A stretch of DNA of 6,365 nucleotides from Myxococcaceae bacterium (lineage in GTDB: Bacteria > Myxococcota > Myxococcia > Myxococcales > Myxococcaceae). Both the position numbers and the translations under genes were made by a program. The stretch's first letter is position 1, and each line of letters starts with the position of its first letter. Below are positions 1 to 5,517 of this stretch, one piece after another. Below the pieces are notes generated by a model. That model ran no database searches. It saw only the letters and a list, made by a program, of their open reading frames with translations, and was not told the DNA's origin. The stretch lies in NCBI GenBank assembly GCA_018262385.1, contig JAGSPQ010000223.1, positions 1 through 6,365 on the forward strand, written 5' to 3'.

Positions 1-113
1 TTTCAGGGGGCAAGCTAACGCGTCACGCCGCCGAAGGCAGCCACGCCAACCGCCCGCTCGAGTTCCGGTTTTCCATCGGTTTTTTGCCCGCTGACGGGTT
101 AGGTGAAACCACG
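1..113. other. Left-edge noncoding stretch upstream of the glutaredoxin gene
   Basis: No gene is recognised here. An open frame from base 1 stops at 16-18 (TAA) and is too short to identify; it could be the tail of an upstream gene or chance. A short perfect hairpin (CCCG at 87-90, CGGG at 95-98, loop CTGA) sits between a run of six T (80-85) and the ribosome binding site of the glutaredoxin gene. The T run precedes the hairpin, so it is not a normal rho-independent terminator on the plus strand. The glutaredoxin promoter probably lies in this stretch, but no clear -35/-10 pair can be named. Confidence 0.4.
101..105 (+). promoter_or_regulatory. Ribosome binding site that fixes the glutaredoxin start
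   Basis: AGGTG lies 8 nt before the ATG at 114. The alternative upstream TTG start at 84 has no such site at the right distance and would add ten residues that do not belong to the compact glutaredoxin fold, so the ATG at 114 is preferred. Confidence 0.6.
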
Positions 114-392
114 ATGAAGGAAGTCACTGTCTACAGCACGACGCGCTGCTCTTATTGCCGCCAGGCGGCGCAGTTCCTTACCGCCCGGGGCGTGCCGTTC
201 AAGAACATCGACGTCACCGACGACGACGCAATGCGCGCGAAATTGGTGGCGCTCAGCGGCGGGCTGCGCACCGTCCCGCAAATCTTCATCGGCGGAAAGT
301 CGGTGGGCGGCTACACCGACCTGGTCGCGCTCGCGCAGCGGGGCGAGCTCGACGCGATGCTGAAGGAAGAAAGCCCCGACAAACCGGGGTGA
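114..392 (+). CDS. grxC: Glutaredoxin, Grx3-like (dithiol)
   Basis: This is a 92-residue glutaredoxin, the usual length for the single-domain family. It is a cytoplasmic thiol-disulfide oxidoreductase that would use glutathione to reduce protein disulfides or protein-glutathione mixed disulfides. The sequence shows a first beta strand (residues 3-8), the redox motif C12-S-Y-C15, the cis-proline segment T53-V-P55 followed by QIFIGG, and the glutathione-binding G65-G-Y-T-D69 segment. The segment around TVPQIFI and the end of the protein (L..LL-like) resemble E. coli Grx3. The active site is CSYC rather than the common CPYC; the second Cys is present, so it should work as a dithiol enzyme. A stop-codon-flanking hairpin follows. 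The next gene (hemerythrin-like) starts 96 bp downstream with its own strong ribosome binding site, so co-transcription is possible but not shown. Confidence 0.93.
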   Translation: MKEVTVYSTTRCSYCRQAAQFLTARGVPFKNIDVTDDDAMRAKLVALSGGLRTVPQIFIGGKSVGGYTDLVALAQRGELDAMLKEESPDKPG

Positions 393-415
393 ATTGCCCC
401 GCGGCGGCCCGGGGC
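374..415 (+). terminator. Two GC hairpins around the glutaredoxin stop codon
   Basis: The first hairpin is CCCCG (374-378) with CGGGG (385-389), loop of six bases, just before the TGA at 390-392. The second is GCCCCG (396-401) with CGGGGC (410-415), loop of eight bases. Neither has a T tract, so they could be weak or rho-assisted terminators, mRNA-end stabilisers, or chance in GC-rich DNA. Confidence 0.3.
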
Positions 416-475
416 GCACCGACGCTGCGCGGCGGCGCGAATCTGGTTGGAACGCACCTTGAAGGCGCTCCCCTC

Positions 476-481
476 AAGGAG
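476..481 (+). promoter_or_regulatory. Ribosome binding site of the hemerythrin-like gene
   Basis: AAGGAG, a near-perfect Shine-Dalgarno, lies 7 nt before the ATG at 489. It decides against the in-frame TTG at 447, which would add fourteen residues ahead of the hemerythrin domain. Confidence 0.75.
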
Positions 482-488
482 AACCACC

Positions 489-977
489 ATGGACGCCATC
501 AAGCTGCTCGAGTGGCAGCACGACGAAGTCGACACCCTCTTCACCCAGTATGCGGAAGCGGAAGACGACGAGGAGAAGCTCGAAGTGTTCAACGCGATCG
601 CCGACAGCCTCTCGGCCCACGCGACGATCGAAGAGAAGCTGTTCTATCCCGCGGTCTACGTCGGCGAGCTGAGGGAGCAGCTGTCGGACGCGATCGAAGA
701 GCACATGCGGGCGAAGCGGGTGATCTCCGACCTGATCGACCTCGAGCCGTCGGACCCGAAGTTCGACAAGAAGATGAAGGTGCTGCAGGAAGAGGTCGAG
801 CAGCACGTCAGCGAAGAGGAAGAGGAGCTGTTCCCGATCGTCAAGCAGGCGCTGCCGAAGCTCGAGCTCGAGGCGCTCGGGGAGTTGATGGAGGAGCTCT
901 ACGAGGACCTGATGGCCAGCAACCCTCGGGAAGAGATCGGCGAGGAAGCCGAGGACGAGGCCGCATCAGTGCGGTGA
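489..977 (+). CDS. Hemerythrin-like (HHE) diiron protein with acidic C-terminal tail
   Basis: This 162-residue protein has the hemerythrin/HHE cation-binding pattern of four helices carrying iron ligands: H11 (W-Q-H-D), H44 with E48 (H-x-x-x-E), H72 (E-E-H), and H106 with E110 (H-x-x-x-E). Such proteins bind a non-haem diiron centre and are linked to oxygen, nitric oxide or peroxide sensing, oxygen storage, or iron handling. There is no signal peptide and no membrane segment, so it is a soluble cytoplasmic protein. The fused output domains of signalling hemerythrins are absent. Residues 101-114 and 132-157 are strikingly rich in Glu and Asp, giving a very acidic protein. The gene is preceded by a strong ribosome binding site and ends against a convergent lipoprotein gene. 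The exact role (oxygen carrier, stress protein or iron store) cannot be decided from sequence. Confidence 0.9.
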   Translation: MDAIKLLEWQHDEVDTLFTQYAEAEDDEEKLEVFNAIADSLSAHATIEEKLFYPAVYVGELREQLSDAIEEHMRAKRVISDLIDLEPSDPKFDKKMKVLQEEVEQHVSEEEEELFPIVKQALPKLELEALGELMEELYEDLMASNPREEIGEEAEDEAASVR

Positions 978-1003
978 GCGCTCGAGCCGGGTAAGCGCGC
1001 TCA
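975..1003. terminator. Candidate bidirectional terminator hairpin joining two convergent stop codons
   Basis: TGAGCGC at 975-981 and GCGCTCA at 997-1003 form a perfect 7-bp inverted repeat with a 15-base loop. The left arm begins with the TGA stop of the hemerythrin-like gene, and the right arm ends with the complement of the TGA stop of the minus-strand lipoprotein gene. By symmetry it would form the same hairpin in both transcripts. There is no U tract, so termination strength is uncertain. Confidence 0.45.
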
Positions 1004-2035
1004 GCGCCTGGCCGGCCGGACGCCGAGCCGGGCGCAGAAGTCCTTCAGGCTGGGCTTCTTCATCGTGTCCGGCCGGCAGACCGGGGCCCAGGCCTTCGGT
1101 TCCGCCGTCACCCAGCCCTGCTCCCCGAAGGCGTCCCGCTGAACGTCATACCGGACGCGCAGCCGCAGCTCGTCGATCGGCGGCAGCAGATCCTTCGGCA
1201 GCAGCGCAGTGAACGCGGTGCCGAGGAAGTCGATGTGCCGCGAGGGCGGAGCGCGCAGGCCGTCTGCGCCTTCGGGCCGCAGGCGCAGGTAGCTGTAGAC
1301 CAGCCGCAGCTGATCGCGGCGCACCGCTTCCTGCCGCAGCCGGCACCACGGCTGCTCGGTGCAGGCCTCGAGCGCGGCCACCTCGGTCAGCCAGTCGGCG
1401 ACCGAGCCGCTCACGAACAGCGCCTCGCAGGACTCGATCTTCTTCAGCGTCTCGGCGGCGCTCGCGGGCGACGACTGGTGCAGCGCGAAGCCCCGCTGGA
1501 GGCTCGGGCCGACGTTGATGAACGGATCATCCCGGCCGCTCAGGCCGACCCGGTAGCCGAGGCGCCCGGCGTCGGCGGGCCAGCTCGCCTTCGCCTTCGG
1601 GTCGACCCGCAGTCCCTTGTTGTCGAGGATCTCGGGCCGCACCGAGTAGCCGGACTTGCCGAGCGCGAGCGGGAAGTCCTCGCACACCCCGGCGTCGAAC
1701 GCCGCGCGCGCGCACTTGTCGAAGTCGGCCCGCGACATCGAGCCGTGCATCGCGAGGTCGAGCCGGCCCGCGTCCGCGTCCCCGAGGTACTCGAACCGGG
1801 TCGGGGTCGGGGCCCAGGGCAGCTCGTTGATCCACTCCGGGTTCCAGCGGGCGAACTCGTTGAACACCCGCAGCTGGGTCAGGTCGTCCGAGGCCTCGGT
1901 GCGGATGTCGCGCAGCCGGACGTCGATCTCCACCTTCTGGGGGCCGAGATCGATCGTGGTCTCGACCTCCCGGGGGGCCGCGAGGCAACCGACCGCGAGC
2001 GCCAGCGGAAGCAGCAGGAGGGGTTTGAGAGTCAT
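1001..2035 (-). CDS. Unrecognised 344-residue lipoprotein
   Basis: I do not recognise a known family. The ATG at 2035 opens a classic lipoprotein signal: Lys at position 4, a Leu-rich core (residues 6-14) and a lipobox-like A-V-G-C17. The start could be set up to 40 codons upstream, but that would bury the signal and run through the promoter of the divergent gene, so 2035 is chosen. No good Shine-Dalgarno precedes it. The mature part has seven further cysteines (108, 118, 203, 225, 231, 320, 334), several in close pairs that could form disulfides in the periplasm. It has many Trp/Pro-rich stretches near residues 64-78 and alternating beta-like segments (24-42, 290-298). No transmembrane segment follows the signal. 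It most likely sits at the inner or outer membrane facing the periplasm or surface. It converges on the hemerythrin-like gene and diverges from the ferritin-like gene, so it forms its own transcription unit. Confidence 0.85.
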   Translation of the reverse strand: MTLKPLLLLPLALAVGCLAAPREVETTIDLGPQKVEIDVRLRDIRTEASDDLTQLRVFNEFARWNPEWINELPWAPTPTRFEYLGDADAGRLDLAMHGSMSRADFDKCARAAFDAGVCEDFPLALGKSGYSVRPEILDNKGLRVDPKAKASWPADAGRLGYRVGLSGRDDPFINVGPSLQRGFALHQSSPASAAETLKKIESCEALFVSGSVADWLTEVAALEACTEQPWCRLRQEAVRRDQLRLVYSYLRLRPEGADGLRAPPSRHIDFLGTAFTALLPKDLLPPIDELRLRVRYDVQRDAFGEQGWVTAEPKAWAPVCRPDTMKKPSLKDFCARLGVRPARR

Positions 2036-2142
2036 TGGCGCCGCCACTGTACGCGCGGTGGGCCGCCCCCGCACAAAGGGATGAAAATGGTGCGTCGGGT
2101 GGACAAATTTGTTGCTGTGAACACCTGATGGAGGAATTTCAG
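2036..2142. promoter_or_regulatory. Divergent promoter region with a 10-bp AT-rich palindrome
   Basis: This 107-bp gap must hold the promoters of the minus-strand lipoprotein and of the plus-strand ferritin-like gene. Its right half is markedly more AT-rich than its surroundings. It contains the perfect palindrome ACAAATTTGT (2103-2112), closely followed by the imperfect dyad GTG-AA-CAC (2117-2124). These sit 18 to 40 bp before the ferritin-like start and could be an operator or part of a promoter. No -35/-10 pair can be assigned with confidence. Confidence 0.45.
2130..2134 (+). promoter_or_regulatory. Ribosome binding site that fixes the ferritin-like start
   Basis: GGAGG lies 8 nt before the ATG at 2143, the ideal spacing. 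The in-frame ATG at 2128 overlaps this site and has no Shine-Dalgarno of its own, so translation should start at 2143. Confidence 0.8.
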
Positions 2143-2607
2143 ATGGCAATCGCAAGCGCGGAGACCAACAGAAACATCGCCCAGCTCAACAGCTTTCTGC
2201 GAGGAGAGATCTCGGCGGTCGAGACCTACCGGATCGCCGTCGAGAAGCTCCACCCCGGCAGCCCGGCGCTGACTGCGCTCTTCGCCTGCGCCAAGTCGCA
2301 TGAGCGGCGGGTCGAGAAGCTGACCGCGAAGATTCGGGCGCTGGGCGGAACCCCGGACACCCGCTCGGGGGCCTGGGGCGCGATGACCCGGGCGCTCGAG
2401 AAGGGCGCGGCGGTATTCGGGGACAAGGCCGCGATCTTCCTGCTCGAAGAGGGCGAGGATCACGGGCTGAAGGACTACCGGCACGACCTCGAGAAGCTGG
2501 ACGCCGACGCGCGGATGCTGGTGACCAGTGAGCTGCTCCCCCAGCAGGAAGAGACCCATCGCAAGCTGAGCGAGCTGAAAAAGGGCCACGGCGAAGTTAC
2601 CGCTTAG
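2143..2607 (+). CDS. Ferritin-like four-helix protein (DUF2383/PA2169-like)
   Basis: This 154-residue protein is almost entirely helical and resembles the ferritin-like DUF2383 (PA2169-type) proteins. Helix 1 has L19-R-G-E22 and E27-T-Y29; helix 2 has H53-E54 and E58; helix 3 has E102-E103 and H107; helix 4 has E136-x-x-H139. Carboxylate and histidine residues spaced along four helices are what a di-metal centre of ferritin-like folds requires, although the exact E-x-x-H pairs are only partly canonical. No signal peptide is present, so it is cytoplasmic. Family members are poorly characterised and often associated with stress; iron or oxidant handling is an inference here. It has an excellent ribosome binding site and a dedicated promoter region. 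Its stop lies only 4 bp from the stop of the convergent Cys-rich lipoprotein gene, with no terminator hairpin between them. Confidence 0.75.
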   Translation: MAIASAETNRNIAQLNSFLRGEISAVETYRIAVEKLHPGSPALTALFACAKSHERRVEKLTAKIRALGGTPDTRSGAWGAMTRALEKGAAVFGDKAAIFLLEEGEDHGLKDYRHDLEKLDADARMLVTSELLPQQEETHRKLSELKKGHGEVTA

Positions 2608-2611
2608 TCCG

Positions 2612-4675
2612 TTACCCAGAGGTACCGGGGGTGCGCGGGTTGGCGTCCCACTGGAAGTTGTCGAACAGCACCAGGCTGTCGAGGATCCCGTCCCCGACGT
2701 CCCAGATCACGAACCGCAGCTCGACGATCTCTCCCGGGCGCACGTTGCCGACGGTGATCAGCCAGTCGGTGCCGCCTCCGTTGACGCAGGTGCCGGTGCC
2801 GCTCGGTGCCTCGTAACCGGTGCCCGAGAGCAGCGGCACCCCCTGCGCGCAAGACTGCGCGTTGACGTCGGGGTCCCAGCAGCTGAGGCTCGAGGTCTTG
2901 CTCTGGCAGACCCGGAACAGGCTGGTGCCGCCGGCGAGGTTGATCCCGATCGGCCACGACTGGTTTCCGCTCTGGTAGGTGAGCAGGTTCTTGTCGACCG
3001 GGTTCGACGGGCTGGCCGCGCCGCCGGGGGTGTCGACCAGCACCAGCACCTGGTCGTTGAAGTTGGTGCAGACGAACTCGGGATACTCGGCCGAGAAGAA
3101 GAAAGACGAGAGCGAGAACGAGCGCGCGTTGGTGGGCGCCCGAATCCGCAGCTTCACCATCACCGAGTCGTTGGCGTCTTCGGCCTGGGTCGAGCCGCTG
3201 CCACAGTTGGGGGCGACCGGCAGCTCGTTCGCCAGCTTCAGCGGGGGGTTGGGGGTGATCAACCAGTCCTTGATGCAGCTGGCCGAGGTGCAGCTGAGGA
3301 TGTTGGTGGTGTGGTTCAGATCCTCCGACGGGTCGGAGCCCGGCCCGCCGTTCGGCCCCGGCGAGGTCTGGGTCGAGTCGGACGCCTGGCCGCTGGCGAG
3401 CACCGCCATCGACGAGCCCTCGCGCGGCAGGATCCGCCCGAAGCGGGGGCGAATCGACTTCGCGTCGGCGGTCGACAGCGGCGTCCCGTCGGCGTGCAGC
3501 AGCTCGGCGGAGATCACCCCCCAGCTCTTCGCCTGCGGCGTCGCCGGAACCTCGACGGTGGTGCGGCACAGCCCGAGCGCCCGGGCGTAGTCCATCCCCA
3601 GGCTGGAGTCGCTGGCGAGGCCGGTGTCGCAGCTGGCGACGTCGGCGAGATCCGCGGTGTCGACCAGGCCGTTGCAGTTGTCGTCGACGAAGTTGTTGAG
3701 CAGCTCCGCCGCGCCGGGGTTGACCTGGGCGGGGTTCGGGCAGCCGAGGGGGTTGTCGCAGCAGTCGCCCTGGGTCTGGGTCCAGCCGTCGCCGTCGCAG
3801 TCGGTGGTGAGGCTGTTGCACGACTGGCAGGCTCCGCCGACGCAGATCTCGGTCGGGGTGCAGGCGTGCCCGCAGGTGCCGCAGTGGTCGCGGGAGGTGC
3901 TGGGGATCACGCACTGCCCGGCGCACGCCGTCTGGCCGGCCTGACACGACACGCCACAGACCCCGGCGAGGCACGACTCGCCTGCCGCGCAGCCGCGGCC
4001 GCAGCCGCCACAGTTGCGGGGATCGAGCAGGAAGCTCACGCAGGTGCCGTTGCACGAGGCGGCGCTCGCCGGGCAGACGCACCCGCCGTTGACACAGACC
4101 TTGTCCGGGCTGCAGGCGCTGCTGCACGCGCCGCAGTGGGCGCTGTCGGTGAGCACGTCCCTGCAGATCCCCGCGTCGCCGCACTGCCGCTGATCGAGCG
4201 CGCAAGGAGGTGTCACCGTGCAGCTCGAGCTGACGCACTTCTCCCCCACCGGGCAGCGGGTGTCGCAGCCGCCGCAGCGGGTCGGGTCGGCGCTGGTGTC
4301 GAGGCACTGGCCCCCGCAGAAGCTGAAGCCGGCGGGACAGGCGCACGCGCCCGCGAGGCACGCCTGGTTCGAAGGGCAGCTCGAGCCGCAGCTGCCGCAG
4401 TGGCGGCTGTTGATCTGCAGATCGACGCAGCCGCCCTCGCAGCCCGTCTTCCCGGCCGGGCAGGACGACAGGCACTGGCCGGCGCTGCACACCCGGCCCT
4501 GGCCGCAGTGGTTTCCGCACGCCCCGCAGTTGGCGGCGTCTTCGCTCTTGTTCACGCAGCGCGTTCCGCACCGCACCTCGGCGGCGGCGCAGGCCGCTCC
4601 GGCATCCGGCGCGGGGTCCGGGCGGACCACGCAGGCCCCGAGCAGCAGCCACGTCAGCACCCCTGATCGCCGCAT
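2612..4675 (-). CDS. Cys-rich repeat lipoprotein with MopE-type motif and choice-of-anchor-L-like domain
   Basis: This is a 687-residue secreted lipoprotein. Residues 1-15 are the signal (two Arg, hydrophobic core, lipobox L12-G-A-C15), which sets the start at 4675 rather than any upstream start in the long open frame. Residues 36-286 hold six tandem units of 41-45 residues, each with eight cysteines (C-x3-C-x9-C-x2-C-x3-C-x5-C-x4-C and one more; unit 4 has x5 first). Residues 292-339 match the MopE-type putative metal-binding motif: DCDGDGW, then GDC, then PGAAE and DDNCNGLVD, all acidic residues suited to calcium or other cations. Residues about 349-679 look like the choice-of-anchor L region common in myxobacterial surface proteins, with P-R-E-G-S-S (417-422), D-W-L-I-T (470-474 and 637-641) and a final F-D-N-F-x-W (671-676). 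No MYXO-CTERM or other C-terminal sorting signal is present, consistent with N-terminal lipid anchoring. Function is unknown; surface adhesion or metal binding is inferred. A hydrolase lipoprotein lies 62 bp upstream on the same strand. Confidence 0.9.
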   Translation of the reverse strand: MRRSGVLTWLLLGACVVRPDPAPDAGAACAAAEVRCGTRCVNKSEDAANCGACGNHCGQGRVCSAGQCLSSCPAGKTGCEGGCVDLQINSRHCGSCGSSCPSNQACLAGACACPAGFSFCGGQCLDTSADPTRCGGCDTRCPVGEKCVSSSCTVTPPCALDQRQCGDAGICRDVLTDSAHCGACSSACSPDKVCVNGGCVCPASAASCNGTCVSFLLDPRNCGGCGRGCAAGESCLAGVCGVSCQAGQTACAGQCVIPSTSRDHCGTCGHACTPTEICVGGACQSCNSLTTDCDGDGWTQTQGDCCDNPLGCPNPAQVNPGAAELLNNFVDDNCNGLVDTADLADVASCDTGLASDSSLGMDYARALGLCRTTVEVPATPQAKSWGVISAELLHADGTPLSTADAKSIRPRFGRILPREGSSMAVLASGQASDSTQTSPGPNGGPGSDPSEDLNHTTNILSCTSASCIKDWLITPNPPLKLANELPVAPNCGSGSTQAEDANDSVMVKLRIRAPTNARSFSLSSFFFSAEYPEFVCTNFNDQVLVLVDTPGGAASPSNPVDKNLLTYQSGNQSWPIGINLAGGTSLFRVCQSKTSSLSCWDPDVNAQSCAQGVPLLSGTGYEAPSGTGTCVNGGGTDWLITVGNVRPGEIVELRFVIWDVGDGILDSLVLFDNFQWDANPRTPGTSG
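3818..4570 (-). repeat. Six tandem eight-cysteine protein repeats
   Basis: Within the Cys-rich lipoprotein, units start at C36, C79, C120, C165, C208 and C251. All six keep eight cysteines; the core C-G-x-C-x3-C is invariant in spacing and the segment before it usually reads D-x-x-x-C-G. Flanking residues vary freely, so these are diverged protein repeats and not recent DNA duplications. Each unit would be held by up to four disulfides, giving a rigid rod-like stalk outside the cytoplasm. Confidence 0.85.
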
Positions 4676-4737
4676 CGCACCCCCCGAAGGCTCCCGGCCG
4701 GCAGCCAACGCTTCGGTGCCTCCGGTGTCAATCGGCG
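4676..4737 (-). promoter_or_regulatory. Short spacer with nested hairpin before the Cys-rich gene
   Basis: These 62 bp separate the stop of the hydrolase gene from the start of the Cys-rich gene. CCGAA-GGCT (4684-4692) can pair with AGCC (4703-4706) and TTCGG (4712-4716), leaving a 5-base bulge and a 10-base loop that is itself a CCGGCCGG palindrome. The base of the stem touches the G-rich stretch (complement of 4680-4685) that is the only candidate ribosome binding site of the Cys-rich gene. It could tune translation or partly terminate; there is no U tract. Confidence 0.3.
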
Positions 4738-5493
4738 TCAGGGGGCGCAGCGGCGCTGAAACTCCGAGCGGCGAAGAAACTCGTCCAGCAGGGCCCGCCA
4801 GGGCGGCCAGTCGTGCCCGCCCGGAGCGTGAAAGACGTGGTCGGCCGCAAGCGCCTCGCCGAGCACCGCGGCCTGCGGCCCGAGGCGATCCTGGTCTGCG
4901 TAGCCGAGGTAGAGCTCGGGCCCCTGTTGCGTTCCGGTGACGTGGCCGTGGAGCCAGGCCCACAGCTGGCGCTGGTAGTTGGCTTCGGTGATCGCGGCGG
5001 GGGGATCCGGCGTCCACTGCTTCAGCCCGCCCGCCTGGCGGATCTCGTCGCCGATCGCCTCGTCGCCCAGGTACGGCGCGAGGGCGAGAATTCCGTCGAC
5101 GTGGTCCGGAAAGAACTGCGTGTAGTGGAGGGCGCCGAACCCGCCCATCGAGATCCCCACCAGCCAAATCTGCGCGTAGCCGCGGGTGCGCAGCGGCGCC
5201 ACCACATCGGCCTCGACCCGCTCGGGCGCGATGCCCCGCAGGTAGTAGCCCATCGTCGCGTTGGCGGCGACCACGTCGGCCGACGCGCCGCTGCGCTGGA
5301 TCGCCTCGACGAACCCTTCGGTGCGGAAGGTCTGCGCGGTGTCGCCCGCGCCGGGCAACAGCACCAGCAGGCACTTCGCTTGCTTTGAGCCCGGGAGAGG
5401 ATCGAACGCGGATCCCATGGTGGCCGGCGCCGGGAAGAAAATCTTGCAGCCGGAAGCGAGGACCCCGGTGATGAGCATTCCCAGTCGCCACAT
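4738..5493 (-). CDS. Lipoprotein alpha/beta hydrolase (esterase-like)
   Basis: This 251-residue protein begins with a lipoprotein signal (M-W-R, hydrophobic core, L-A-S-G-C16), so it is exported and lipid-anchored. The rest is a compact alpha/beta hydrolase: an oxyanion-side strand L42-V-L-L-P-G-A-G50, a nucleophile elbow G113-I-S115-M-G-G118, the acid probably D200 or D202 (G-Y-A-D-Q-D), and the base H227 (P-G-G-H-D-W). The triad therefore looks complete, with S115 as nucleophile. It likely acts on ester bonds of a substrate in the periplasm or at the cell surface; the substrate cannot be predicted. The ATG at 5493 is preferred because AGGAA stands 7 nt upstream and because it gives a proper signal. 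The frame stays open far upstream, but that part is antisense to the divergent hydrolase gene. It is followed after 62 bp by the Cys-rich lipoprotein gene on the same strand, suggesting an operon. Confidence 0.88.
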   Translation of the reverse strand: MWRLGMLITGVLASGCKIFFPAPATMGSAFDPLPGSKQAKCLLVLLPGAGDTAQTFRTEGFVEAIQRSGASADVVAANATMGYYLRGIAPERVEADVVAPLRTRGYAQIWLVGISMGGFGALHYTQFFPDHVDGILALAPYLGDEAIGDEIRQAGGLKQWTPDPPAAITEANYQRQLWAWLHGHVTGTQQGPELYLGYADQDRLGPQAAVLGEALAADHVFHAPGGHDWPPWRALLDEFLRRSEFQRRCAP

Positions 5494-5500
5494 GGCCCGC

Positions 5501-5505
5501 TTCCT
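5501..5505 (-). promoter_or_regulatory. Ribosome binding site of the minus-strand hydrolase
   Basis: On the minus strand this reads AGGAA, 7 nt before the ATG at 5493. It lies inside the 24-bp gap that separates the two divergent hydrolase starts, so most of that gap is taken up by translation signals. Confidence 0.6.
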
Positions 5506-5517
5506 AACCCGGGTCCA

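Noticed and set aside
80..98. T run followed by a CCCG/CGGG hairpin, looking like a terminator
   Set aside because: The T run is before the stem on the plus strand and reads as an A run after it on the minus strand, so it has the wrong order for a rho-independent terminator on either strand.
155..994. Plus-strand frame of 279 codons spanning the glutaredoxin and hemerythrin-like genes
   Set aside because: It is Arg/Ala-rich, overlaps two well-supported genes in another frame, and has no motif.
1235..2128. Plus-strand frame of 297 codons opposite the unknown lipoprotein
   Set aside because: It shows no domain or start signal; the minus-strand reading has a lipoprotein signal and balanced composition.
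2604..4652. Second long minus-strand frame of 682 codons over the Cys-rich gene
   Set aside because: It is a different frame of the same strand, full of Arg/Pro/Gln runs, with no recognisable motif, so it is a codon-bias shadow.
3311..4666. Long plus-strand open frame of 451 codons opposite the Cys-rich gene
   Set aside because: It is Ala/Arg/Gly-rich low-complexity shadow of the Cys-rich frame in GC-rich DNA, with no domain and no ribosome binding site; the minus-strand reading has signal, repeats and motifs.
4676..5491. Upstream extension of the Cys-rich frame to 5491
   Set aside because: It runs through the hydrolase gene in another frame and would place the lipobox in the middle of the protein; the start at 4675 fits a lipoprotein.
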